Positions 11,660 through 22,331 of a DNA stretch of 64,000 nt are shown in pieces (positions within the stretch are counted from its first letter, which is position 1; each line of letters begins with the position of its first letter). The notes beneath the pieces were generated by a model. The model had not been told where the DNA came from. It ran no database searches and saw only the letters and a list, made by a program, of their open reading frames with translations. The translations under genes and the position numbers were made by a program. The DNA comes from Bathynomus jamesi (Eukaryota; Arthropoda; Malacostraca; Isopoda; Cirolanidae), in contig JAJOZX010001861.1 in NCBI GenBank assembly GCA_023014485.1, forward strand, positions 228,501 to 292,500, written 5' to 3'.

Positions 11660-12300
11660 ACAGACTCTAATGTTGTTAGCGGTGAGGAAGAAAACAGCGC
11701 AAAAGCTTAACACTGGAGGTTAAGTTAGATGTAATTAAACGTATTGAAGCGGATGAACGCCAAGATGAGGTCGATAGAGCGTACTCTTTGGCTTGATCAA
11801 CGGTAAGGAAAATACTTAAAACTGCAGAGGAAATAAAAGAATGTGGAAAGATTGCAACTCCTTTATCTGCTCTAAAGTTAAGTAGAAGTTGTGCTCCAAT
11901 AATAGTAAAAATGGAAAGACTCTTAAGTATTTGAATTGAGGATGGAACTCAATGCCGTATGCCTCTGAGTTTATTACTTATTCAGGAGAAGGCTACGAGT
12001 TTGTATAAGGAGATAAAGAAAGACTATCCTGAGGGGGTCTGATGTTGAACCTTTTAATGCTAGCAGGGGATGGTTTGATAGGTTTAAGAGGCGTGCTAAC
12101 TTGCATAACATTTCTGTTCGGGGTAAAGCTGTTAATGGTGATGATCAAGCAGCTTTAAGTTATAAAAATGAACTTGTTGAAATCATTGAGGATTGGGGTT
12201 ACGCGCCTCAACAAGTATTCAATGTACATGAGCCAGGGCTATTTTGGAAAAGGATGCCCACTAGGACCTTCAACTTCATCAATGTAACCACTTATATTGT
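11660..12300 (+). pseudogene. Tigger/jerky-type transposase N-terminal part
   Basis: Translated pieces follow the order of a CENP-B-like Tigger transposase: a helix-turn-helix opening (LEVKLDVIKRIEADE, about 11715-11760), the second DNA-binding part ending ASRGWFDRFKRRANLHNI (about 12059-12112), and the start of the DDE domain (GYAPQQVFNVHEPGLFWKR, about 12200-12255). Stops occur near 11795, 11934 and 12041. In this family the catalytic box normally reads DETG; here it reads HEPG, so the first catalytic aspartate is lost. Nothing of the later catalytic domain remains after about 12300. Confidence 0.78.
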
Positions 12301-12390
12301 AAGTTACATACACTATGTTTTAGTTATTTATCTAGTATACCCTATTGTTTTGGGTAATTATTTACAAAATGCCATGACCTGAAGTTAAAT

Positions 12391-12577
12391 TCAAAAATAC
12401 ATTTTTCTAGTGTATTTTGGTGTGCTCTGTTCAAATATAACCTTCATTTCTTGTGCAAATGAACAGAAATACGTGTTTGGGCCATGCAATGACAACTGTA
12501 TTTCTGTTCATTTGCACAAGAAATGAAGGTCATATTCGAACAAAGCACACCAAAATACACTTGAAAATGTATTTTGA
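12391..12577. mobile_element. Foldback/MITE-like hairpin
   Basis: Arms of about 80 bp (12391-12470 and 12497-12577) are near-perfect inverted copies; both contain GTGTATTTTGGTGTGCT and TTCATTTCTTGTGCAAATGA. The loop is only about 25 bp. No coding potential and no certain target duplication. Confidence 0.75.
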
Positions 12578-12775
12578 CTACATTTTATACTCGCACAATA
12601 AAGCATAACCTAACATGTTCATGTTACGAGATCTCATAAACGACGCATTACCACAGGAAACGTGCAAAACACCAAAATTAACGAGAAAAGTTTGCTCCCG
12701 TCATTTTCGCTTAAAGTTTTAAACTAACGAAAATATCACGACTTAACGTAACCAATCATCAAGGGCGTACAGTTG

Positions 12776-12859
12776 ACCTAACCTGGCATTCAATTAACCT
12801 AACCAGGCATTCAGTTGACCTAACCGGGCATTCAGTTGACCTAACCGGGTATTCAATTA
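12776..12859 (+). repeat. 21-bp minisatellite, four units
   Basis: Four head-to-tail units of ACCTAACCNGGCATTCARTTR, differing at a few positions. Each unit contains CCTAACC, which resembles the arthropod telomeric CCTAA repeat. Confidence 0.85.
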
Positions 12860-13444
12860 ATCATTTAATTAATCATCTAGGGCACATGACGAATCAAGTT
12901 CTCAAAGTCGAGACCACACGAACGGCACGTCATAATTCTATCACAAACACCACTAAACTGAATCCAATTAGAAAAACAAATAGCCAGAACAGAAACCAAC
13001 AAACAAATTAAGTCGCAGAGTAACATGACGTCATCACTATTTCCCTCTACAAAAATCCCAAAATTATGATTCTTTGCGCAATAATGCATGTATTTATATA
13101 TATTTTCTTATAATAATTTTTACTATAAATAGCATTTGTCCCAGAAATGAGTAGCAAATTTGAATAAAGCGACTAAAATTACCTCGTAAAAAGTTATTTT
13201 CAATCACAGGTTCAGCTCATGGCATTTAGTAAATATTAACTTTGTTTTGTAACATTTTAGCAATAAACAATACCCAATGTAACCAAATACATTACATTTT
13301 TCTTAGGCTATTATGCAGCTAAGGGGCGTCGCGGCTTTATAAACATACACTACCCTTTTCGACTTTAGAAATATATGTACATCACACTACAATTAATTAT
13401 ATACTGGGGAAATATCATTTTATTGTTTTATTTTATTGGTTTGG

Positions 13445-13489
13445 TTAAGGTTAGGTGGTTAGGTTAGGTTAGGTTGGTTAGGTTAGGTT
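13445..13489 (+). repeat. Interstitial TTAGG-type telomere-like tract
   Basis: About 45 bp of degenerate GGTTA/TTAGG units with several exact TTAGG pentamers. TTAGG is the ancestral arthropod telomere repeat, so this supports an arthropod source. It is too short and impure to be a telomere. Confidence 0.7.
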
Positions 13490-13604
13490 GCTTTAATTGG
13501 TGATAATTGTTGTTTTTTCTGCATTATTTGGTGATAATTCTTGGGGGTTTACTGCTACTTTTTAGTGTTTTGTGCAGTGGTACTTGTCTATCCAAAACAT
13601 CTTA

Positions 13605-14099
13605 GGGGCCATTCAAAACCCACGTGGTTCCTAAAGGGAGGAGGGGGTTCCTTATTTGACCACCAAGGGCCACATGGGGGAGGGAGTCTTGACGTTTAAC
13701 CACGTGGCCAATACTAAGCATTAAAATATCCTGTTTATAATATTGTTTATCATATTATATATATATATATATATTTCGTAAACTCCAGAAAATTCCAGAA
13801 GACTCGAATCTTTATAAACACAAATTCGCTGTACCTTTATTTCGGAAAATTCTAGAAGATTCGAATATTTAACGTTCATGAAACACAAATTCGCCATACT
13901 TTTAATTTGATTATTTTTAATTTGCTTTATTTTAATTTGCATTTTAATTTACATAAGATTAAGAAGGGGTTGGGGGTGGCATCAGAAGACCACGTGGTTT
14001 TGGAAGGGGGTTTAAGTTATTGGCCACAAATGACCACAAGGGGGGGGGACAGGTTTGAAAACCACCCGAAAAAGGACCACGTGGTTTTTTAATGACCCC
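13605..14099. mobile_element. PIF/Harbinger-like MITE
   Basis: The ends GGGGCCATTCAAAACCCACG and the inverted CGTGGTTTTTTAATGACCCC share about 20 positions, and TTA flanks both sides (13602-13604 and 14100-14102). A 3-bp TTA duplication with G-rich ends fits PIF/Harbinger-type elements. Inside are two imperfect direct repeats around 13780-13840 and 13845-13905, sharing AAACACAAATTCGC. Confidence 0.62.
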
Positions 14100-14626
14100 T
14101 TAAAACTGGTGTTTTTTCATAATTCCACAACTATTGACAATATCTACTACACAAAGCATGAAAAAACATGCAGAAAAAACAAAAATTATCACCGAACTCG
14201 GCGACGCCCCTTAGCTGCATAATTACCTTTACTTATTTAATGTCATTTTATAGCACAAAGAGGGTCCGTGGTAACGAATTAAAGCCTATTTACATTATTT
14301 CTTTTGGGAAAATAGTCCCCGCTTAGCGCTGTTTCGCTTAACGCTCGGTTTTTCTGGGTCCAATTACGAGCTCTAAGCGGGGACTGCCTGTATAGATACG
14401 GTATAGTATATATATATATATATATATATATCGGGTGGGCAAAAAAAAAAGGGAGACCTCGAACTTTGGCTATAAAATCCAAAGTTATGTTCAGATTTCA
14501 ATATTTTTTTTATACCCCACAACTAAGTAAATTTCCTATATGGTAAACGGATTTCAAAGAAAACTAATGAAAATTACGGATTTATTGAACATTTCCTTAT
14601 GCCACTGTAAATTCTTCATTTAAGGG

Positions 14627-15211
14627 GTGGCAAGCAATGACTGCCCCCCCCTGCACAGATGAAACTAATAGAGGTACAAAAAAAACTGATTGTTGCATCT
14701 TTTAGACAATTTAATTCTACGTCTAAACAAAACCACTCAATAGTTGGTGTTGCCTCCTTGTGCTTGGCGGACGGCTTCAAGTCGGCAAGGGTAGGAGGTG
14801 ATGAGAGACTCGAAAAGGTCAGTGTTGTACTCAAGATTTCGGAGGATTGTTTCGATGTGCTGCTCCATGGTCCGGTGGCAGAATCGGATGGCTGATGGTT
14901 CAGCAAACATCAGAGATTTCACTCGGTCTTTCAGGATGGATCCTGAAAGATTCTGCCGCCGGACCATGGAGCAGCATATCGAAACAATCCCCCGAAATCT
15001 TGAGTACGACACTGACTTTTTCGAGTCTCCCCTCACCTCCTACCCTTGCCGACTTGAAGCCGTCCGCCAAGCACAAGGAGGCAACACCAACTATTGAGTG
15101 GTTTTGTTTAGACGTAGAATTAAATTGTCTAAAAGATGCAACAATCAGTTTTTTTGCATCTCTATTAGTTTCATCTGTGCAGGGGGGTGGGGCAATCATT
15201 GTTTGCCACTA
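14627..15211. repeat. Palindrome of about 0.58 kb from duplicated transposase 3' end
   Basis: Left arm 14627-14888 and right arm 14948-15211 are inverted copies around a spacer of about 60 bp. Both arms encode the same Tc1-like C-terminus, HIETI..NLEYDTD and SYPCRLEAVRQAQGG, one on each strand. The spacer has its own small palindrome TCTTTCAGGA/TCCTGAAAGA (14929-14952). Confidence 0.88.
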
Positions 15212-15349
15212 TGTACATTACTACTGCATTGTATGTGCATATAAAAAGTTACAAAGCACTCACATATGGTGCTACCTTGATGTTAAAAAAACTGCTCGAT
15301 GTGTTTACCAGGAACTTCTCCAACCTTTTTCAGTCAATCAGCTCTATTG

Positions 15350-15700
15350 ATTTGTTCTTGTGGTAGCTCATCCCATTTTTCCAGACGCTGTCGTAAATGA
15401 GCGACATTTCTTACTTTGACCCGATAAATTCTCTGTGACAAATTTTCCCAAAGGCCGTAATCGACAGGATTTAAATCAGGACTGTTTGGTGGGCAAATTT
15501 AATACCGCTACCTGGTATTCTTTTGATATCTCCTGTTTTATCGATTTTCTTGAGAAGCTTGTCCAAACCTCCTGCAGTTGGCATACGTTAATTAAAATCG
15601 CTTTAATTATCAACTTGAACCTATGATTAGCAAGATTTTTTTGGAACATTCGCCACAAATCCAATTTCTCAGCTAAAATGCTAAAAGATGGCATACAAAC
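15350..15700 (-). pseudogene. Tc1-like transposase remnant (HTH joined to the end of the DDE domain)
   Basis: Reading right to left, a helix-turn-helix/linker piece (KIDKTGDIKRIPGSG, about 15550-15500) is followed almost directly by NSPDLNPVDYGLWENL (about 15490-15430), the last catalytic block of Tc1 transposases, and the end RLEKWDELPQEQINRAD. The roughly 150 residues holding the first two catalytic aspartates are missing, with a frameshift at the junction. Catalytically dead. Confidence 0.75.
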
Positions 15701-16043
15701 CATAAAATTACTTCGTACTAACATACTAAAATTTCATGTTTCTATGTACCGTATTTGCCGAGATATGAAGGATTTAATAGGTCTCCCTTTTTTTTGCCGA
15801 CCAGACAATGCAGTAGTAGTGTACAGTAAATGGAGAATTTCCAGTGGCATAAAGAAATGTTCAATAAATCTGTAATTTTCATTAGTTTTCTTTGAAATCC
15901 GCTCACCGTATAGGAAATGTACTTAGTTGTGGGGTGTAAAAAAAATATTGAAATCTGACCATAACGTTGGATTTTACGGCCAAAGTTCGAGATCTCCCTT
16001 TTTTTTTTTGCTCACTCGATATATTATTGACCCTGATTTTTCT

Positions 16044-16125
16044 AGCGCCTCGGTGGTGTAGTGGTTAGAGTCGCTGACTACAAATCCATCGGCCCCGGGA
16101 TCAAGACCCGGTGACGGCAGGCGGC
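16044..16125 (+). repeat. tRNA-related SINE head
   Basis: An A-box TGGTGTAGTGG (16054-16064) and a B-box GGATCAAGACC (16098-16108) are spaced as in a tRNA. The acceptor stem does not close well, so this is a tRNA-derived SINE rather than a working tRNA gene. Confidence 0.65.
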
Positions 16126-16182
16126 GCGCAGCAAAACCCAGCTGTTCATCGTTCCACATAACAAAGAAAGTGGTTGGTAGAT

Positions 16183-16340
16183 AAATGGGTGGCCTAATGG
16201 TTAAGACGCTGGGCTTCTGGTGGGGCGTGGTTCGGATTCCACGTTAAACTGTAGGTCTAAGTGGAGTGAAAAGCTTGATCTTCGTCAGAATGAACAATTC
16301 GGGCGGAAGCTAACCGAAAGAATTCGATCTGAAACACAGT
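16183..16340 (+). repeat. Second tRNA-derived SINE, better preserved
   Basis: A-box-like TGGCCTAATGG (16190-16200) and B-box GGTTCGGATTCC (16229-16240) are followed by a body shared with the fragments at 7027-7110 and 6625-6645 (ACGT.AAA.TGTAGGTC and GAAAGAATTCGATCTGAAA). It is therefore one dispersed SINE family. Confidence 0.65.
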
Positions 16341-16984
16341 AATACAAAAAATTATATAGGGTCCATATGTGTTTCTACCTCGTGGTGTACGGAGTACGGA
16401 CGTTTGTTTCCGCTCTGTGCTAATATCAAAATAACTAGTGTTTATAAATTCAGCGGTAAATTATATCTTATGCCAGTGTGTGTTAAATATCAGTGAATTC
16501 GCGGAAATAATGTATTAAGTAAAAGCCGGTGGAATACAGCATGCACAAAGAAAAACAACATAAATTGAAACATAAATTGAAAACAATTTGAACGAAATAA
16601 CAGCTTTCCTGAGATTTTTCCAAGAGGCCATAAAGGTAGAAGAGGACCATAAACGAGAGGGTCGAGGTTTCGCAGATGAAATTCGAGAAGCAGAAAGGAA
16701 ATAGACGACATAAAGGAAAATAAATGGTAAAAATACGAAAAAATGTGTGAGTTGCTGTAAATTCAGAAAGTTGAATAGAGTTGGATTATGTTTAGTGGAA
16801 TGCGCCACGTACCAGCCCTGCGATTGGGAAAATGGAGTAGAACAGACCACGGGCTTAAAATACATTGTATGCAAAACAGCAATACCCCAATTAACGCGGT
16901 TAATTCGTCGGCGGAAAGTACCGTGGTATGTGAATCAGCGTTGATCGGGGAATGTAATCAATGTGAAATAAAGTAAATGCAAAA
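16341..16984. other. No recognised gene
   Basis: Plus-strand reading shows an acidic/helical piece (EAIKVEEDHKREGRGFADE, about 16615-16675) and a cysteine-rich piece (CVSCCKFRKLNRVGLC, about 16745-16800) separated by stops. They may be relics of a retroelement gag or nuclear protein; I cannot assign them. Confidence 0.35.
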
Positions 16985-17400
16985 CTTCACTTTTTTACGT
17001 GGAAGTCGAAATGTGACAATAAAACCCACACTAATAGACTGACTTTATTTCCACAACAGTTTCGATGCCCACTGGCATCCTCTTCGGGTGGATACAGAAA
17101 AACGAATGAACAAAAGTGAATAAGAAAACAATCCAGGAAAGGTAAGGAACATTCTAGAAGGGCAGAGACCATTAAAAAATTCACACCTAGGTTAGATCCT
17201 GTTCACCCGACACCGGAAGGAACTTTTTGACCAGGAATCTCATTAAAGGGTCCAGCTTATAAGTACAAATTAAAATTATCTTCTTGCTCTATACATACAG
17301 ATTCTATTATTTTTCTTTTGACATAATTATTACATTTATAAAGCTGCCAGTGGGCATCGAAACTGTTGTAGAAATAAACTCCGTCTATTAGTGTGGGTTT
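16985..17400 (-). mobile_element. PLE fragment with inverted terminal part (PLE copy B)
   Basis: 16985-17340 on the minus strand matches the 3' part of the PLE at 55060-56030, including the end of the GIY-YIG ORF (AAGGGTCCAGCTTATAAGTA region) and the AT-rich tail. At about 17341 the sequence switches to the plus strand and repeats the hammerhead-like terminal segment (GTGGGCATCGAAACTGTTGT). An inverted terminal stub is typical of Penelope insertions. Confidence 0.72.
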
Positions 17401-18057
17401 TCTTGTGAAATAAAGTGTTTCATTCTCAGATGTCAATGATAAAGAAAAGTCTGAAAGAAAAGTCTTTTTACGTGAAAATGAACTAGTTTTAATTGTGAAA
17501 AAACTGCAAACAATTTAGTTACGAATATGTTTAATTTTTAGCTAAAAATGCATTCATTATTACGTTCTTTTTTAATCTGTCAAACCATCCGCGAGACCGC
17601 GACTAGCAACAGTAAAAGTTTATTTATACGTTAGCGCTTTCAAATGAATTGTCATCTCGCTACGCAGAATTCTTTTTTTATTACAATCTTCAAACCAAAC
17701 AGATAAAAGCTGTTCCCTATTTACCCTTGTATACTGTTTAATTTTTAGTTAAAAATTAAACCCTTTAATTTTGGAAAAAATATGTTGATATTTTCTACAT
17801 ACAGTATCTTTAAAATCGCGTTTGTTTTTAAAATTAACTTGGTTCCATTCAACGTTAAAAAATGCATTTTTGTCAAAAATGTTTGCTACAAAAACGTGCA
17901 AGAGCGAATCTAAAGCATCGCTGTTCCGGGAATGGTGTCAAGGTTTTATCAGCGTTATGGAGAACCAGCGTTGAACGAATCCGTGTTATGCGGGGTATGC
18001 CTGTACATTTAAACATTACGAATGCACAAACTTAGCTAAAAAGGACAGGAAAATGAT
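17401..18057. other. AT-rich stretch, nothing recognised
   Basis: No ORF with family signatures and no repeat ends were seen. It forms the target region of the hAT element beginning at 18066. Confidence 0.5.
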
Positions 18058-18618
18058 GAATAGACTAGTGATGTAGTGGTTGTCCGCAACCGCAACTGCA
18101 TTTATCGGTGCGGTTATTGCAGTTGTTTGAGGATATCTTCTTACAACGGCAACCAAATGCTATAAATGCTAGTGTAATGGCTATAACTGCTATAAACGTC
18201 TCCAAATGCTGTTCCTGTCATGTCTCAATGCCTTTACTCAAGGGTGCTAAAAAGTAAAAGTTTGCTACGCCCTAATTGCGACATGTCTAGAATTGCTACT
18301 TGGACTGGATGGATAGATGCATTATGTAATAACTTACATTTATCAACGCTAGGTAGCTAGAAAAGCATTATTTTAATTATATTTAATAAAGCAATGATGA
18401 TGTATAATTACTGTTGATAAAAAAGATAAAAAACATTCAATTTTTTTATTAGAAATTAGGCAACCTTCACTACCAAGTTACAAACTAAACTAAAGCACCA
18501 GCTTCTGTATCTGTTCAGACACGAGTGAGGGTGGTTGTGTTGCGCTAGCTCTCCGTCGCTACCTTTGTAACGTCACGTACTTCAACCCATTAGTAAAATG
18601 TTAGACTGTGGTGCAACC

Positions 18619-20524
18619 ATCATGGAGCGATCTACGAGTGCAGTGTGGAAGTACTTCTCGAGAGTGTCAAACGATGTAGGGAAGTGTGTCATATGTAATA
18701 AGAATTATTCACGAAAGGGTAGGAGTACCACTAACTTAAAAAAACCCATCTGCGTTCAATGCACAAGAAGGAATATAATGAAGCGATACCTAGTGAAAAT
18801 GAAGCTAATGAACAGTCCAAGAAGAAAAAGAATCAAAAGTGTCTCTTACATCCCTACAGGAAATGAAGTGTGCAGTGAAAGAAAAGAATCAGACGATTGA
18901 AAGTTGCTTCGAAAAAGTAAAAATTTGGGATGCGAATCATTCCAAATCAAAATCACTGGACTATCGCATAGCCGAAATGATAATGATGGATGACTTGCCA
19001 TTCAGCCACGTTGAGGACTTAGGTTTCATGAGACTCATGGCTGATCTTGTATATAACGATATCTATGACTTTGTTTCAAAGTGTTAAAAATACTTGAGCG
19101 TCTAAAAAATTTGAAAGTATCATTGACAACGGATGCATGATCAGACACGTCTGCTGGAGTGTCTTTACTCTCTTTGACATGCCATGCAGTGAATCAAGAC
19201 TTCAAGAGAACCAATTTGGTGTTCAGCGTAATGCCAGTTGAATATCGCCACACTGGAAAATACTTGTCATAAAAACTTGAGCAGATGCTTCAGAAGTGGG
19301 ATATTGCCCATTCATTGTGTAATGCGTGACTCAGGAGCAAACATGATAAGAGCTTTGTTTCTCACTGGCGTCCATAATATCGATTGCACTGTTCATAAAC
19401 TGCAACTTGTAATCAACTGCAATTTGCAACTTGCAACTTGTAATAAACTGCAACTTGTAATCAAAAGTGGATTATCCTCACAAAAATCTCTCAGTGACTT
19501 GTTAGCTAAACTTCGATCCATCGCTACTCATTTCAACCATTTTACGATGGCGGAGGATGAATTAAAAAAAATTCAGAAACGCTTAGATCAACCTGAACTT
19601 AGTCATTCATGAAGTCGCCACACGGTAGAACAGCATTTATCACATGATGCAGAGAACACTGAAGTTGAAGGAACCACTGAGTCTATATAGCGCTGCTAAC
19701 TGCAAAATGCAACAACTCACTAACGTTGACTTCACTCTCTTGTCAAACTGTGTGGCTGTGCTGGAACCATTCGATGATATCACAGAAAGATTGAGTAGTT
19801 CCACCTCTTCCATATCTGAGGTTATTCCCCTCGTCGTTTCCTTGAAAAATGTGCTGCAACCTTGCTGTGGTGCTTCTAAAGCTGATCTTGGAACCAAAAC
19901 AATGAAGGAGATAATGCGCACAGAACTACCAAGGAGATTTGATGGCCTAGAAGCAAATGACATGTATTCTTTGGCTACCTATTTGGATCCATGGTACAAA
20001 GCAAAAAATTTTCCGCTTCACATGTCACAAAAGGTGTTCAGGAAAAATTGGAATATCTTTGTCATGAAATGGACAAGACTCAAACATCATCGGACTCGGA
20101 GACAGCCAGTGAACCACCGGCAAAGAAACCACTGATTGATTTAGGCCAGGCACCACCTTCTACAAGAAAATCAATAACAATAATGGACTCAATGAGTGCT
20201 CTATTGGCTTCCAGTAGTGATGACGAGACCGAGACTAAGTCAAGCAGAGACCCGCAAAAAATGATCGAGAAATATCACAAAGAGAAAAGGATTGGACAAG
20301 AAGCTGATGCTTTGGCTTGGTGTAGGTCAAATCAAAAGGAATACAAAAATTTGAGCAAACTGGCTCAGACATACCTTGGATATCCTCCCTCTAGTGTTCC
20401 TAGTGAACAATTATTTAGTGGAGCAGGAATCATCTACGATGAAAAAAGGAATAGGCTGAAGGGGAACAAAGCTGAAAAACTGTTCTTTTTAAATACAGTC
20501 TCCCAGCAATTCAATTTAATATAA
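18619..20524 (+). pseudogene. hAT transposase (BED finger to hATC), multiple lesions
   Basis: Recognisable parts in order: BED finger (CVICNKNYSRKG, about 18688-18725, with a frameshift that hides the pairing histidines), a linker, the RNase H-like core (MRDSGANMIRA, about 19322-19355, then CTVHKLQLVI near 19390), a YLDPWYKAKNF block (about 19978-20011), an acidic/basic linker, and the C-terminal dimerisation motif (YPPSSVPSEQLFSGAG.IYDEKRNRL, about 20380-20460). The C-terminal part 19991-20524 is one open stretch. Upstream pieces are separated by frameshifts near 18745, 19085, 19240, 19610 and 20050. A short duplication of CAACTTG-rich sequence at 19400-19460 further corrupts the core. It resembles ZBED-type hAT transposases. 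Confidence 0.85.
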
Positions 20525-20533
20525 GGATTAAAT

Positions 20534-20535
20534 AG

Positions 20536-20573
<38 letters not shown>

Positions 20574-21530
20574 ATTATATATATGAGCAGTCGCCCATGA
20601 TTGCCAAGCACTCATGCACCGAATATGATACCCGAGCAGTCGCTCCCTTAATCTCAAGGACTCAAACGAACCAACTCGATATCGTACACTCGCTGTTCTC
20701 GTGTTTGCCCTTCAACCAGCCTTAGCGTGACCTTGCATCCGCTTAGGAACTCCGCATGGAAACCTTGACTTTGAGAACTTCGCGCTCTCTTTTTCTCACG
20801 GTCAACCTGGCTGACTCATGTGAGAATGGTTTCCTTCGTATATAAGGTGTCCAGCATTTCAAAATCAGATACTAGAATAGGGCTCATCGGGAGAGATTAA
20901 AGAATAGACTGTAGCGGGAAAAATTATTCAACAGATCTTCTCGGAGTGTCTCTGCCTAGGTCTCCGCGAGTAACGGGGTGCGAGTTGCCCCGTATGTCAT
21001 TAGCTTGTGCTTGAGACCTTAGAACGGGCCGGTGAGTGCCTTTGAAAGGGGTCTTTTATCTTCTACCCTGGGTGATAGGGGGCAATTCACCCCGTAGGGA
21101 ATACGCTTTATATCGGAATATCGGGATTGACGATCTGACTGAAGGAAACGCCAGCAGACTCAAATCTTATTTACTTTAACGTGACTTTAAAGGTCAATTA
21201 TAGACTTAAGAATTACTTCATTATAACCTTTATAAACTTAAGCAGAAGAAATACTTTTATAATGAAATCCTGTTCTGTGAAGAAATATTTGCTTGTAATC
21301 CGCTTGCCTGAAGTTAATTAAAGTACCTAAAATTTAAAGTTGACTATCAGTTAATCCATTCTCGACGGACGGAAATAAGGATTAAGGGAAACTTCCCGGA
21401 TTCCGTAAGCGACGAAGAAATAGTCGGCGCACTCTGTGGTCACGGCAGGGTAAGACATTGAGAAGACCTTGTCGATCCAGGAGTACTTATATTGTACCCT
21501 CTTGGAATCACTAAAATTCCCAGGGGACGC

Positions 21531-21582
<52 letters not shown>
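20534..21582. other. TA-bordered insert inside the hAT; possible solo LTR
   Basis: A 950-bp GC-richer block lies between a (TA)n run at 20534-20584 and another at 21536-21582. It has a TATA-like GTATATAAGG at about 20837-20846, no coding potential and an overall look of an LTR promoter region. I could not define TG...CA ends or a duplication, so the LTR reading is tentative. Confidence 0.3.
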
Positions 21583-21587
<5 letters not shown>

Positions 21588-22159
21588 TATATACACCACT
21601 TTCGAATGGGCGGTGGTTGGGAAAGTGGTTGGTGGAATGCAAAACACGTTGAGTCATCGTCCCGCATCCTGGAAACACTTTTTACAGTTTAGATTATAGT
21701 CATTATATTGTAGACTGTGAAAAGTGTGGCTAAAACGCGATAGTTTATTGTGTTCTTTATTCTTAGGTAATATTATGTTATAGGGGGACATAACAGCAAC
21801 CGCAACCGCGCGGAGCTCTATTTGTAAGTTCCGCAACCGCAACTGCAGAGCTATGAAAAATGACAACCGCTACATCACTAGAATAGACTAAACAACAAAA
21901 TAATAGGCTTTTATGGCTTCGTGTGCGTCAAGTGAGTGGAAAACAATAGGAAAGTAATACAAACGGGGATGGAGAATGTTGAGGTAGATGAATGAATTGC
22001 AACAGGTTCACCGACAGAAAACCAGAAAACGTCAGAAAACGCCGACACAAAAGAAAATGAGATTCAGGACACCGAGGGAAATACACTACAGGTAGGTGCA
22101 AAAGTAGCCTAAGACGAAGAAATATCCCCCGCGCCAAGATAGAGACACCAGGAAACAAA

Positions 22160-22331
22160 TTAATATTGTTCCCTTATTTAAAGGTGGTAACAGAGCAATG
22201 CCCAAGAATTATCGGCCAGTAGCTCTCACCTCCCACCTTATGAAGTGTTTTGAACGTATAATTAGAGGCGCAAAACTATTTACTACTTAGAAGAAAAGAA
22301 TTTATACAACCCAAATCAACATTGCTGTACT
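22160..22331 (+). pseudogene. Non-LTR reverse transcriptase fragment
   Basis: The plus strand reads IVPLFKGGNR and then NYRPVALTSHLMKCFERII, the early RT block of CR1/Jockey-type LINEs. A preceding 250-bp stretch (21900-22150) is an acidic low-complexity reading with stops. The fragment is cut at 22331 by the hAT element, and reading resumes for a short way after 27575. Confidence 0.8.

Larger units (their letters stand above)
13311..14222. mobile_element. Inverted-repeat element with TTATGCAGCTAAGGGGCGTC ends
   Basis: TTATGCAGCTAAGGGGCGTC at 13311 returns inverted, ending at 14222, a terminal repeat of about 22 bp. Subterminal TGGTGATAATT and TTTTTTCTGCAT motifs also appear near both ends (13500-13540 and 14165-14195). 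No coding capacity; another MITE sits inside. No clear direct target duplication could be read. Confidence 0.6.
11053..14395 (+). mobile_element. Tigger/pogo-type element remnant with nested MITEs
   Basis: The left end CAGGCAGTCCC (11053-11063) is matched in inverted form by GGGGACTGCCTGTA at about 14382-14395. Subterminal GCTTAGCGCT motifs occur near both ends. A TA follows the right end but not the left, so the left junction with the PLE is probably rearranged. Inside are a transposase remnant, a foldback element, and two further inverted-repeat elements. Confidence 0.62.
14431..16019 (-). mobile_element. Tc1-like element, internally deleted and rearranged
   Basis: Terminal repeats of about 180-200 bp begin TCGGGTGGGCAAAAA on the left and TCGAGTGAGCAAAAA on the right (inverted). 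TA flanks both ends (14429-14430 and 16020-16021). The right half reads a minus-strand Tc1 transposase in pieces, and the left half contains a large palindrome built from transposase C-terminal sequence. Confidence 0.82.
18066..21880 (+). mobile_element. hAT transposon, 3.8 kb, exact 8-bp TSD
   Basis: The ends TAGTGATGTAGTGGTTGTC and, inverted, TAGTGATGTAGCGGTTGTC form a 19-bp terminal repeat with one mismatch. GAATAGAC is duplicated exactly at 18058-18065 and 21881-21888. Subterminal CGCAACCGCAACTGCA occurs near both ends. It carries a BED-hATC transposase relic and a TA-flanked insert at 20534-21582. Confidence 0.95.

Noticed and set aside
12776..13489. A true telomere end or CRISPR-like array
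   Set aside because: The 21-bp units are contiguous with no spacers, and the TTAGG tract is short and impure within transposon remnants.
14659..15350. Overlapping genes on both strands around 14900
   Set aside because: They arise because the same transposase end is present in inverted duplicate; they are not independent genes.
16044..16125. Functional tRNA gene
   Set aside because: A- and B-boxes are present but the acceptor stem does not pair properly and the sequence runs on as a SINE-type repeat.
21492..21692. Coding frames made of Ile-Tyr repeats
   Set aside because: They are translations of (TA)n microsatellite and not genes; the same holds near 14400 and 50350.
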